Shown here piece by piece: positions 20,879-30,054 of a DNA stretch of 64,000 nucleotides. The DNA is from Ecytonucleospora hepatopenaei (taxonomy: Eukaryota; Microsporidia; Enterocytozoonidae). The translations under genes were made by a program, and so were the position numbers. Location of the stretch: the NCBI GenBank assembly GCA_026692725.1, contig JAPMUG010000002.1, forward strand, positions 124,001 through 188,000. Reading direction: 5' to 3'. Below the pieces are notes generated by a model. The model worked only from the letters and a program-made list of their open reading frames with translations, made no database searches and was not told where the DNA came from. The first letter of the stretch is position 1, and each line of letters starts with the position of its first letter.

Positions 20879-21556
20879 TTATTTTCTTAAAAACATAAAG
20901 TAAATGATCAAAAACAAAATAAATCCCCCTATGGCATACGTCTGATATTTTTTCATTTGCTCCCTTCTTTTCATTTCACTTACTCTTTTGCTCATAAATT
21001 GTGTTTCATACTTTAAACTTTCGCTCATTGTTTTAAGCTTATTTATGTTGTCACCACGGTAAATCAAATTGTCTAGATTTTCAACCAGTTTTGCATGGGT
21101 TGTTTCTAAAATTTCATTTGTATTCAGCGTTCTTTCTTCTTTGTTAAAAGAATCGGTAATTGACCTGATTTTTTCATCGTTTCCATAGCAAGAAACGTTT
21201 ATGTTTGTTATCCTTATTGTGTTGTTAAGTATGTTATCCACCAGTCTTTGAAAATATATGGCAATTGTCTTTTCTGTAGACCTGGTGTCTGCAATACACG
21301 CAACACACAATGAGCTTTCAAACAAAGGCAGCACTCCTATAAAAAACACAAACTTCGAATTTTCGCTTACTTTTTGGTATGTTTTGTTTGTTTGTAACAT
21401 TAAAATGTTGTCTGGGTGAAGAGCCTTCGAAGTCAACCCTTTTAACTCGGTTAATAACTCGTAGTCCTCTTGTAAAAACACTCCCTGTGTAGAGCAGCTT
21501 CCTGACAAAAGTTTTTTGTTGTTGACATTCAAAAATTGAGTGTATAAAATAGCCAT
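20879..21556 (-). CDS. R-SNARE with longin domain
   Basis: This vesicle-fusion SNARE has three parts: an N-terminal longin-like domain (about 1-125, beginning MAILYTQFL as in VAMP7), a SNARE helix (about 145-200) with zero-layer Arg167 in LIYRGDNI, and a C-terminal membrane anchor (about 207-222, IGGFILFLIIYFMF). Total length is 225 residues. The residues and order fit the VAMP7/Nyv1/Sec22 group, but I cannot decide between vacuolar and ER-Golgi types. It is convergent with Psf3, with 62 bases between stops. TTACCCC lies 10-16 bases before the ATG. Confidence 0.85.
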   Translation of the reverse strand: MAILYTQFLNVNNKKLLSGSCSTQGVFLQEDYELLTELKGLTSKALHPDNILMLQTNKTYQKVSENSKFVFFIGVLPLFESSLCVACIADTRSTEKTIAIYFQRLVDNILNNTIRITNINVSCYGNDEKIRSITDSFNKEERTLNTNEILETTHAKLVENLDNLIYRGDNINKLKTMSESLKYETQFMSKRVSEMKRREQMKKYQTYAIGGFILFLIIYFMFLRK

Positions 21557-21697
21557 AAAATTATTGGGGTAATCTTTAACGAATTATAATATACTCTCTT
21601 ATTTCTTTAGTTTATTTTTTATTTTATTTTTATCAATAATTTCTTCATCAATTATATTTAAGCTTAATTCTTTTATAAAAACAACCATGTTTTATGC

Positions 21698-22618
21698 ATG
21701 AAAGAAAAAAAGGAAAACAAAAAACCGACAAAACTCGAGAATGAAATAAAGAACCTTTTAAGGGATAGTAGACCTGTAAATAGTGAAGACAAGCTTACAT
21801 TCAACCAGCCTTTTTCTTTCCCAAAGTATCTTTATAAGAACGATTTTAAGCCAAAAGATTATGAAAAAGAACGTGAAGAAAACAACAAGGAAAATGAATT
21901 TTACAACACACTTATGAATTATCCACTTGAAAACACCTTTTTTAACTCTTTTAAAGAAAGTGATTTAGCAAACAAATCATCCAATATTTCAAATTCAAAT
22001 TCAACAAACAATGATGAAGAACAGAAAAAAGAAGAAAAACACATTGTTTATCCAAAACCAAAAACTTTTTACAAGAAACAGTCCTTTTCCAAATTTTTTA
22101 AATATCCGTCGTTTTACAGGGATAAATACAAAACCGATGTTTTTGCAATTAAATCACATGAATATGACAAACAGATAATCATTCCAGAAAAAGATGAAGA
22201 ATTAAGGGACACAAGAACAACAGTGATGATAAAAAACATTCCTAACAGAATTACTAGCAAAGATTTGAAAGAAATTTTAGACAGATATGTGTTTGGAAAA
22301 TATAACTTCTTTTATTTAAGATTTGATTTTGATAATCACTGTAATGTTGGATATGCATTTATAAACTTTGCCAAGCCTATTTTTGTAATTGATTTTTACA
22401 AGAAATTCCAGGGCTACATTTGGGACAGAAAGCTTTTTAAAACGACAAAAATAGTGGAATTGGCATATGCAAGTTTTCAAGGACTTGAGGTTTTAAAGCA
22501 AAAATTTAGTGGATCAGTCGTTATGATGGCAAAACCAGAGTTTAGACCCAAAATGTTTCACACAGAAGGACCTGAAAAAGGATATGAAAAAAAGTTTTTT
22601 AGTGAAGATTCTCAGTGA
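21698..22618 (+). CDS. Mei2-type C-terminal RRM protein
   Basis: The C-terminal half (about 165-275) is the Mei2-type RNA recognition motif: RTTVMIKNIPNRIT, then YNFFYLRFDFDNHCNVGYAFINFAKP, then KIVELAYASFQGLEVL. Fission yeast Mei2 and plant AML proteins use this domain to bind RNA and switch cells into meiosis. The first 150 residues are Lys/Asn-rich and probably disordered, with a poly-Ser/Asn patch. A longer protein with other RRMs, as in Mei2 itself, is not present. The target RNA and role in this organism are unknown. A link to sexual or spore development is inferred from the family only. Confidence 0.85.
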   Translation: MKEKKENKKPTKLENEIKNLLRDSRPVNSEDKLTFNQPFSFPKYLYKNDFKPKDYEKEREENNKENEFYNTLMNYPLENTFFNSFKESDLANKSSNISNSNSTNNDEEQKKEEKHIVYPKPKTFYKKQSFSKFFKYPSFYRDKYKTDVFAIKSHEYDKQIIIPEKDEELRDTRTTVMIKNIPNRITSKDLKEILDRYVFGKYNFFYLRFDFDNHCNVGYAFINFAKPIFVIDFYKKFQGYIWDRKLFKTTKIVELAYASFQGLEVLKQKFSGSVVMMAKPEFRPKMFHTEGPEKGYEKKFFSEDSQ

Positions 22619-22673
22619 AAAACATCAGAATATTTGATAAATAAATTATAAATAATTTCCTTTTTAAGGAAAA

Positions 22674-23714
22674 ATGTCTAATGTTTTTGTTTCAGAAATA
22701 TTTAAAATTTCCAATGATTTTTTAATAAAAATGGAAGAAGAAAATGTGCTAATTTTAAGTTGGAATGTAGCAAATATAGCATGTTTAGATTTAAACACGC
22801 TTCTATACAAATTTAATATAGAAAATTATGATAAAATTATACTTGCGTTGCAAGAAGCAGTTAATTTAACAAAAAAGAGCATTTTATTCGAGCATCCAAC
22901 AAAAAGAGTAATTTATGAGGAAGGTTATGTGCTTAAAAAAGACAAAATTGATAAAAACGATGAAGATGCTGTATATTTAAACTTATTTAGCATGAGCTTT
23001 ATAAAAACAATAGTAATTACAAAAAAGCCATTTCTTCACAACACAATAAATGTAAGTATTGGTCCTTTTTGGTATATCAACAAAGGTTTTTTAATTATGC
23101 AAATAAATACACTAATAATAGCCAATGTCCATCTACCACCTTATTTAAAAAACGAGAAGAAAAGAACAAATGTTTTGTCTAATTTAAAAAATATTTTAAT
23201 TACACAAAGCAAAAAGGAAGAAAAATACAAAAATTTCAAGTTGTTTTTGGTTGGTGATTTTAACTTTAGAAATAATTTTGTAGAAAGCAAACGATTGCTC
23301 AAACTTTTTGAAGGACACTTAAAAGAGGAAAACATTGAATTTCTTCAAACTTATAAATATATTAAGGGAATGAATGAGTTCGATAATAGAAGAATACCAG
23401 CATATTGTGATAGAATATTTTATGGTTTTTTAGTTAAGAGTGAACTTGAAGAAAATCAACCTGACTTTTATAAAATTAAGGAATATAATTCAATTTTAAA
23501 TGAAATAGCATCTGACCATAAACCAGTATATCTGGACTGTACAATAAAACATGACACAAATGATAAAGAAGGAAAATTTGAGATGTTACAATTTAATAAC
23601 AGCAATTTAAATGCTTTTTTCTGTAACTTTTACGTGTTATGCACAGAAAAAAGTGAACTAACCTTTTTTACCATTATATTTGTGCTAATGTGCATAGGTT
23701 TAGTGTCTAAATAA
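22674..23714 (+). CDS. Inositol polyphosphate 5-phosphatase, tail-anchored
   Basis: This phosphatase of the endonuclease/exonuclease/phosphatase fold removes the 5-phosphate from phosphoinositides such as PI(4,5)P2. Motifs are ILSWNVAN (27-34), a substrate-loop NKG (136-138), NVHLPP (151-156), GDFNFR (194-199), PAYCDR (242-247) and SDHKPV (280-285). The last about 18 residues are hydrophobic (LTFFTIIFVLMCIGLV), a C-terminal membrane anchor like that of yeast Inp54 on the ER. Translation could also begin at Met20. Its stop codon is one base from the stop of the convergent TAN1 gene. Confidence 0.87.
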   Translation: MSNVFVSEIFKISNDFLIKMEEENVLILSWNVANIACLDLNTLLYKFNIENYDKIILALQEAVNLTKKSILFEHPTKRVIYEEGYVLKKDKIDKNDEDAVYLNLFSMSFIKTIVITKKPFLHNTINVSIGPFWYINKGFLIMQINTLIIANVHLPPYLKNEKKRTNVLSNLKNILITQSKKEEKYKNFKLFLVGDFNFRNNFVESKRLLKLFEGHLKEENIEFLQTYKYIKGMNEFDNRRIPAYCDRIFYGFLVKSELEENQPDFYKIKEYNSILNEIASDHKPVYLDCTIKHDTNDKEGKFEMLQFNNSNLNAFFCNFYVLCTEKSELTFFTIIFVLMCIGLVSK

Positions 23715-23715
23715 G

Positions 23716-24321
23716 TTATTTTTTAGAAAAAATAACAGAAAAACCACAGTACTTTTTTATAATTTGAAACATTATGATTACGTCAGGATTGTTCAAATTA
23801 ACTTTAAATGCATTTTCAGAATCCCATTTTTCTCTACAAAATTCATTTAACGTATCAAAGACAGCAGAATAAACATCATTCTTATTTGCATTACTACATC
23901 TTGAATTATAATTGATTTTAAATGGGATTTCAGATCTTTTAAAATTAAAATCAAACGTTTTCTTAAGAACCTGTAGCAAATTATTTTTAAGAACTTCAAT
24001 ATAATTTTTATTTAACAAAAAAATTTCTTCCATGTAGTGTAAATTTGAAATATACTTGTATTTTTCTTCTAATACAGCAAGAATGTCACAAGAAATATCT
24101 TCTTTTAAAGAAATTAGCATACAACAAGTGTATGTTTCAACAGTAAACACCAATTTTTTTGAGTAGAATAAAAGTTCGTCTTTTATAAATTTTTTAATAT
24201 CGTATCCATCATCTTTTTGCACTTTATTTGATTGTATAAAAATATCTTTTAAGCGACCAGAAAGTTCTTCTTTTGCTTTATCTTCTTTTCCTCTAACTGT
24301 GGTAATAAAAAAGCCTCTCAT
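23716..24321 (-). CDS. TAN1: TAN1/THUMPD1-like tRNA acetylation adaptor
   Basis: Tan1 is the THUMP-domain partner that presents tRNA to the acetyltransferase Kre33/NAT10 for N4-acetylcytidine formation at position 12. The 201 residues match the family: N-terminal GFFITTVRGKEDKAKEEL, and a THUMP domain with PFKINYNSRCSN.., FKVNLNNPDVIIMFQIIKKYCGFSVI at the end. This is the typical pattern of D/VDLxNPxxxVxVEIxK. It is shorter than yeast Tan1. The two neighbouring stop codons of the convergent pair are separated by one base. Confidence 0.8.
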   Translation of the reverse strand: MRGFFITTVRGKEDKAKEELSGRLKDIFIQSNKVQKDDGYDIKKFIKDELLFYSKKLVFTVETYTCCMLISLKEDISCDILAVLEEKYKYISNLHYMEEIFLLNKNYIEVLKNNLLQVLKKTFDFNFKRSEIPFKINYNSRCSNANKNDVYSAVFDTLNEFCREKWDSENAFKVNLNNPDVIIMFQIIKKYCGFSVIFSKK

Positions 24322-24433
24322 AAATTATTTTGATGTATTTAAAAAAATAATTTTAAAAAATATTTTTATTTTAACAAAAAATCGTAATAACAATAATAAA
24401 ATGTTATTAAAAAACTAAACAATTAAAAAATTA

Positions 24434-25306
24434 TTATTTATGTTTAACAAGTGACATGTAATTTTTATAATGAATGCTATTTTTACACACATAATTTGCC
24501 TTTTTATATATTTCTATGTATTTTGAATTCCTGAGCATTAAAAAACAAGCTAAAGAAACACCAAGTGGATATTTCAAGCTTTCAAAAAAATCCTTTTGTT
24601 CTTTTACATAAAATCTCATTTCAAACTCCAAATTTATAGATTCATTCAAAAACAAATCAACTGAATTCAAAAAAGCATCTGAAAATTCAAAATTATTCTT
24701 ACCGCATAAAATTATAAAATCAATCATAAAAACATTAAAAACAATGTCTTTTCTAGTAAAACACTCCATCATTTTATAAAAGATATCATTTACAAACATA
24801 TAGTTGTTCTTTAAGATTGTGATCATATTTATATTTTCAAGAATATTATCACAAAAATCACTTTCTATTTCCCTCTTTACCTCCAAATCTATTTTAATCC
24901 ACTTTAACAAGGATAAGGTCGATCTGCAATTTGACCAAAAAAATTCAGCCTGAAATTCAGAAGAAAACTCACAATTAACAGCCTCTCTACTGTATTTCTT
25001 TCCTCTTTTTACTGCTTTTCCAAATGCAGGCATTTTTACAATTTGTTTGTCAACTTCTCCTTTTGTTTCATTTCCCTTTTCATTCTTTTCTTCACTATTC
25101 AAACATTCATTGGTATTGTTTATACTTTCATTGTTACATTCTTTTATTTCTACTGTTTTTCCTGCTAAAATTCCTTTATAATCTACTGTATTTTTATTTA
25201 TGTTATACGTGTATTTATACAAACAATTATTTACATAATCTATTTCTTTATCTGTCATAATGCATGAATTTTTATTTCCATAAGAACGTTTTTTATTAGT
25301 AACCAT
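24434..25306 (-). CDS. Unknown helical protein
   Basis: I do not recognise this protein of about 290 residues. The longer open frame begins at a TTG at 25315, so I place the start at the first ATG, 25306. A further candidate ATG lies at 25258. The first 120 residues are rich in Asn, Lys and Glu and probably disordered. From about 125 to the end the pattern is alpha-helical, with Cys scattered through it and several long amphipathic helices, as in a small HEAT-like or adaptor domain. No catalytic motif or membrane segment is visible. Confidence 0.6.
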   Translation of the reverse strand: MVTNKKRSYGNKNSCIMTDKEIDYVNNCLYKYTYNINKNTVDYKGILAGKTVEIKECNNESINNTNECLNSEEKNEKGNETKGEVDKQIVKMPAFGKAVKRGKKYSREAVNCEFSSEFQAEFFWSNCRSTLSLLKWIKIDLEVKREIESDFCDNILENINMITILKNNYMFVNDIFYKMMECFTRKDIVFNVFMIDFIILCGKNNFEFSDAFLNSVDLFLNESINLEFEMRFYVKEQKDFFESLKYPLGVSLACFLMLRNSKYIEIYKKANYVCKNSIHYKNYMSLVKHK

Positions 25307-25513
25307 ATAGAACAAATAAATATAATTCAGAAATAATTATTAACCAGTTATAAATTATTTTTAAAATAATTCTAAAAGAATTCTAAAATAAATTTTAACT
25401 AAATTTAGGGTAAAAAGTGTGCGTTTAAATTTTATAAAATTTTATAAAGTATAAAATAATATTAATTTACTAATAAATTCAAGTATTTAAAATAAAACAA
25501 GTGTAATTTTAGT

Positions 25514-25930
25514 TTATTTACAACAAAATATTTTGTAAATATATTCTGAACAGGTTACTTCACTTGCAGCGTTTTCTTCTATTTCTTTTTGATATACAGT
25601 ATCTGCGTCCTTAAAATCTATTTTAATGCTTTTCCCCATACTTGTTGAAAATTCTTCGCTTGTAACTTCCTTTATGCCGTCACTTTCTAAAATGTAAAAT
25701 TTGTTGTTTTCCTCTTTAAATTTTGATCTTTTCTTTTCTTTTTTATCATTCAATAACAAATCTTTGACAGATTCATTAGAAATATATTCAGTAGGCTCAA
25801 TATTTGATTTTGTTTCTTTTTCACATTTATTATTGGTATTTGTGTTTTTACTTATTGTATTATAATTATTCTCACTGTAATGTTCATAAATATCTGAAAG
25901 AGTATCATCTTCAGCACTATTTTGTTTCAT
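25514..25930 (-). CDS. Unknown acidic protein ending in FCCK
   Basis: I do not recognise this protein of about 138 residues. The first ATG on this frame is at 25930; the longer frame begins at TTG. It is rich in Asn, Ser, Lys and Glu, with a central basic patch (KKEKKRSKF), and ends IYKIFCCK. The two cysteines so close to the C-terminus could be lipidated, which is inference only. It is divergent from the Utp14 gene at 26040. Confidence 0.5.
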   Translation of the reverse strand: MKQNSAEDDTLSDIYEHYSENNYNTISKNTNTNNKCEKETKSNIEPTEYISNESVKDLLLNDKKEKKRSKFKEENNKFYILESDGIKEVTSEEFSTSMGKSIKIDFKDADTVYQKEIEENAASEVTCSEYIYKIFCCK

Positions 25931-26039
25931 TAAAACGTTCAAAAATTTTATAATATAAATAAGGGGAGTATTATGAAGAAATCAATTTTATTATTTTATT
26001 TACTTATTTTACATATTTAATTTATAATTAAATAAATAC

Positions 26040-27128
26040 ATGGCTTTATTTATTATAATTGAACGTATAAAAAGTTTACCCATAAATATATTTATGAAGA
26101 AAAAAGAAAATAATGCAAATTATTGTAAAGAAGAAAGCAAAAATTTTGAGGAAGAAAACATTAATTTTGAAGATTTAGCAGCAGGAACGGGCGTTGCGTT
26201 TGAAAATCTCCAAAACAACGCATATGAAGTTTATAAAGAAGACATGGATAAATTTTTGTCTCAAAAAAATAAAACCAAAAAACCAAATGATTTTTACAAA
26301 ATAGAAAATATGAGTGAAAATGAAAACTTGAGCAATACAAGCCCAGCATCTGCTTTTGCTAAAATAATCAAAAGTAGTAGAAATGAAAAGTTGCTTCAAA
26401 AAAAATTACAAATGGAATTTGAAAAGAAAATGCAAAGAATACACAAAATAAAGAGCAAAAAACACAAAAAATCTTTAAAAGCCGCAAACAAAAAAGTACT
26501 TAAAGCTGTAAACGACCTAAATTCAGAAATTTATGATGAAGTTTCTGATGAAAGCGTGGAAACAGAAAAAGAAGATTTTGAAACAAATGTTTTATATAAA
26601 CCAATTATTAAAGAAATTAAAAACATTTTACCTATTTCAGAAAAAGAAAAAGAATTAAATTTTCATAAAAAAGAAGAAAATTTAGAAAAAATTGATTTAT
26701 TTGAATCTGAAGAATCAAGTACAAATTCATTTTATAAAATTAAGTCTGAACAAATGAAACAGGATGCACCTGAAGTTATTGAAACAGTTTTGCCTGGATT
26801 TGATGGAAATTGGGCTGGAGAGGGTATAGAAATTAAAGGAAATAACTTAAATCCTTGTTCAGTTTTTAGTAATAGAATAAGAAACTACAAAGAAGGCGTA
26901 CCAATTCAGGACAGAATGGATTTTACAAAAAGTAATGTGATTATAAATGAAAATATAGTTTATGACAGTAAATATAGCATAAAATCAGATTCCAGGGGAA
27001 AAAGAAATTTAAAAACGGATGAAAAAGTTTTTGAAAAGATTAAAATGAGGAACTATGTAAGTAAATCGAATAGAAACCAAACAACGGGAATTGAAATTGA
27101 AGATCAGGTTTACAACGAAGAAAAATAA
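26040..27128 (+). CDS. UTP14: Utp14-like U3 processome protein
   Basis: Utp14 is a nucleolar component of the small-subunit processome that activates the DEAH helicase Dhr1 during 18S rRNA maturation. This 362-residue protein is much shorter than fungal Utp14 but keeps the landmarks: KKMQRIHKIKSKKHKKSLK (the KIKSK.Y/H.K block, about 135-155), LPGFDGNWAGEGIE (like LPGWGSWGGEG) and VIINENIVYDSKY (like VIINEKxxKK..KY). Long charged linkers lie between them. Translation could start at Met19 (26094), since the first 18 residues are hydrophobic and unlike the family. Confidence 0.72.
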   Translation: MALFIIIERIKSLPINIFMKKKENNANYCKEESKNFEEENINFEDLAAGTGVAFENLQNNAYEVYKEDMDKFLSQKNKTKKPNDFYKIENMSENENLSNTSPASAFAKIIKSSRNEKLLQKKLQMEFEKKMQRIHKIKSKKHKKSLKAANKKVLKAVNDLNSEIYDEVSDESVETEKEDFETNVLYKPIIKEIKNILPISEKEKELNFHKKEENLEKIDLFESEESSTNSFYKIKSEQMKQDAPEVIETVLPGFDGNWAGEGIEIKGNNLNPCSVFSNRIRNYKEGVPIQDRMDFTKSNVIINENIVYDSKYSIKSDSRGKRNLKTDEKVFEKIKMRNYVSKSNRNQTTGIEIEDQVYNEEK

Positions 27129-27239
27129 GTACACAATTTTTAATTAAAAAACAGTTTTTGAATATTTTTTTAATTTTTATTAAACCCAGGGGTTAATTTA
27201 CTTTTTAAAGGAGAAGTAGTTTTAGAGCATATACATAGA

Positions 27240-28751
27240 ATGACATCATTTCATCGTAAATTTTCTTTAAACAAATTATTTAAGCATAAAAGCAATAAAT
27301 CAGAAGAAGAAAAAACACAAGTTTCTATCAGATATGATCCGTCCAAACCATTAAGAAATAATATTTCCAGTGCAAGTAGTGATAAGTTGCTAAATGAAGA
27401 ATTGCGTCTTTTTACTGAAAAAGTAAACTTACTTTTTACATTAAAAAGCAACAAAAGACTAAAATCTGACCTTGCACTTGGAGCAGTTGCTCAGATGAGG
27501 TGGCTTTGTCTTGATAAAAGTGATTCAGAAATTTTAGAAAAATTAAGCGGTTCGCAATTTAAAAAGTATTTTGAGAAAATCAAAAAAACACAAGATAAAT
27601 ACGAAAAGTTTACAGACTTATCAGATGATGAAAATATACGACAAAATATTTACTCCAATCAAGAAACTAAAATTAATATAAAAAAATCAAATGATCTCTA
27701 TTCTGATTATTCGTTGATACACAGCGACAAAACATTAGAAATGTTAAATAAATACAATAAAGTTATTAAAGACAAAAAAGACAAACAATTTTCTTCTAAA
27801 AATATTTGCGTTGGAAAAACAGCATGGGACAATTATCAGTCACCTAGTATAAATAGCATAGAAATGAAAAATACAGAAAGAGATGTGTTAAGAGAAATTC
27901 CCATTAAGAAAAATAAAAAACAAGATTCTATAAAAATGGTTGAAAAGAAGCCAAACAGAACTCAAGTCACAAAAAAGAAAAATATTTTAATAAGATTTTT
28001 TGAGTATTTATTTTCATTTCTTTGCTGTTGTTTTTGTAAAGAAAGTAAATTATCAAAAACAACAATAATCAAACACAATATTCTAAAATCATTAAAACAT
28101 ATTTTAGAAAGAAGTTTAAATACAAAAACATTAAATAAAGAAGGATTTGATATTAAAAACGCCATTAAATTACATGGGCATTTTTATAAAAGAATCTTGT
28201 CTAGGTCATTTTTAAACAACTATCCTTTGCTGGACATTTTTCATGTTGTTTTGAAAGTATGTAAGGAAGAAAAAATCAGGGTCTTTAATTACAAAACCAC
28301 AGAAATTCTTTTGGAAAGATTTCATGTAAATTTACCAACAAAAATAAATTTTGGGGAAAACAAGGACATAACTGTAAATACAAGGATACGTGAAAATGAA
28401 ACACAAAATAGCTTTTCTTCTAACTTAAAGCTGCTACGACAAGCTATAAAGAATCTTAATTTTTTCCAAAACAATGTATTTTTATGTATTGGAAAAATTA
28501 TTAAAGTGTATATGGAAAATAACCTTATTGCGGATAAAAAAATATTTATACAGGGAAGTTATATAAGCTTGGAAGATATATCCCACAATATAATATTTAC
28601 AGAGAAAACCATCATGGATAGAGATACCACTTTTATTGATTTTTCAGGTGAAAATATTTACGATAAAAACAATGAGATTGTTACAGAAAATAACATAAAA
28701 GAAGTAGAAATGCTTTTTATGTTTTCAAGGAATATAAAAATAAACATTTGA
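27240..28751 (+). CDS. Unknown protein with a Cys-rich membrane patch, weak RhoGAP resemblance
   Basis: I cannot name this 503-residue protein with confidence. The N-terminal 250 residues are basic and mostly disordered. In the middle a short hydrophobic, cysteine-dense stretch (FFEYLFSFLCCCFCKES, about 253-269) looks like a palmitoylation or membrane-association site. The C-terminal 200 residues are helical. The segment about 385-450 (LLRQAIKNLNFFQNN..., then ISLEDISHNIIF) resembles the second half of a RhoGAP domain, where LP..N is followed by a helix and NLA.VF. The catalytic arginine finger is not clear, so this remains a weak suggestion. Confidence 0.55.
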   Translation: MTSFHRKFSLNKLFKHKSNKSEEEKTQVSIRYDPSKPLRNNISSASSDKLLNEELRLFTEKVNLLFTLKSNKRLKSDLALGAVAQMRWLCLDKSDSEILEKLSGSQFKKYFEKIKKTQDKYEKFTDLSDDENIRQNIYSNQETKINIKKSNDLYSDYSLIHSDKTLEMLNKYNKVIKDKKDKQFSSKNICVGKTAWDNYQSPSINSIEMKNTERDVLREIPIKKNKKQDSIKMVEKKPNRTQVTKKKNILIRFFEYLFSFLCCCFCKESKLSKTTIIKHNILKSLKHILERSLNTKTLNKEGFDIKNAIKLHGHFYKRILSRSFLNNYPLLDIFHVVLKVCKEEKIRVFNYKTTEILLERFHVNLPTKINFGENKDITVNTRIRENETQNSFSSNLKLLRQAIKNLNFFQNNVFLCIGKIIKVYMENNLIADKKIFIQGSYISLEDISHNIIFTEKTIMDRDTTFIDFSGENIYDKNNEIVTENNIKEVEMLFMFSRNIKINI

Positions 28752-28851
28752 AACAAAAAATGTAAAATCATTTATTAAAACAATAAACACAAAAATAGAA
28801 TTGACAATTTATACAAAATAATATAAATAAATTTATTTATACGTTTTTACC

Positions 28852-29934
28852 TTAGTTACCTGTAATTTCTAACAATTTTTTTATTGTTTTTTCTTTATCA
28901 AGATTTTTTATAAATTTAAGAGCATTAAGCATAAAAATTTCATTTTTATTTTCTTTGGGATCTAAACCTATCAGTTTCTTTATAGCCCAGTCAACAATGT
29001 TATTTTTATTTTCTTCTTTATCACTTTTACTTTTTAACAAAAAGCCATATTGTTTTACAAAATATTTAAGCACAAGTCTTTTGCTAAAACATTCTTTTTT
29101 GGTAATATTTTGTTCTTTCAATAAATTATATTCTGTCCTAACATTACCATAGAAATTTTTTTGAAATAATTCACATGTTGTAGGCACGTAATTAACTTCA
29201 GTATTAAACAAAAAATTCTCCTTCTGTTTCTTTGTATAACAGTTCATTTCCTGATTATTTAATGTTGCTAATTGCTTAGAAAAATATGAATTTATAAAAA
29301 TTACATTTTTGTTACTCTGAACATTACATTGTTCCTGAAGCAAACACATATAGTTATCTTCATCCTCGATATGTTTATAAAGCAAATTAAAATCAACTTC
29401 TGTCTTACACTCTAAATTTTCCACTGCATAAAAATGAGGCTTTTTAATCGGAACATTTTCTTGACATGCAAACATAGAAGGTCTTGATTGTGATGCTATA
29501 TAATTAAGTGATTCACATGCACTTATATTAACAAGCAACTCATTAAACAAATCGAAATCATGTGTTTTATTTTTTAAAAAAGTATAAACCTGAATGTATA
29601 TTTCAAAGGCATCGTAAAATTTGTCCAAATAGTATAAGCATTGAGCAACTAAAATTTTGTGTTTTAGATTTTCCTTACTAACATTAATGTCATGCTTATC
29701 AATGATCTTTCTCAAAACCTTTAAACTTTTCTTGTAATTTCTTAGTTTATAAAAACAATATGCCTTTTCATATGTATTTTCTTTTAAAAAAATCAAAGCA
29801 TCTTTAAACATACCCAATTTTATACAAGCAACTCCCTTAAATTTGTTTACTAAAGTGTTATCATCTGGATTGTCAAGCTGTAAAATTTCTTCATGTTGTT
29901 CATTTTTTACCAGTTGGTTTAAAGTTTTTAACAT
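28852..29934 (-). CDS. SRP72-like TPR protein
   Basis: The first about 150 residues are TPR-type helix pairs. The pattern is typical of SRP72, the signal recognition particle subunit that pairs with SRP68 in targeting nascent chains to the ER: EKAYCFYKLRNYKKSLKVLRKI, then AQCLYYLDKFYDAFEIYIQVY, then LFNELLVNISACES. The usual basic RNA-binding C-terminus is not evident. The rest is Asn/Lys-rich and less structured, ending in KTIKKLLEITGN. Another TPR scaffold is possible. It is convergent with the unknown gene at 27240-28751. Confidence 0.55.
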   Translation of the reverse strand: MLKTLNQLVKNEQHEEILQLDNPDDNTLVNKFKGVACIKLGMFKDALIFLKENTYEKAYCFYKLRNYKKSLKVLRKIIDKHDINVSKENLKHKILVAQCLYYLDKFYDAFEIYIQVYTFLKNKTHDFDLFNELLVNISACESLNYIASQSRPSMFACQENVPIKKPHFYAVENLECKTEVDFNLLYKHIEDEDNYMCLLQEQCNVQSNKNVIFINSYFSKQLATLNNQEMNCYTKKQKENFLFNTEVNYVPTTCELFQKNFYGNVRTEYNLLKEQNITKKECFSKRLVLKYFVKQYGFLLKSKSDKEENKNNIVDWAIKKLIGLDPKENKNEIFMLNALKFIKNLDKEKTIKKLLEITGN

Positions 29935-30054
29935 TTGAAGGATAAAAAAGCTATAAATTCATAAAAATATTTTTTTAACTTAGTCGGTTATACAAATAAT
30001 AGTAAATAAAATTTTATAAAGTATTCAATTATTTTATTCAAACAATAAATATAA

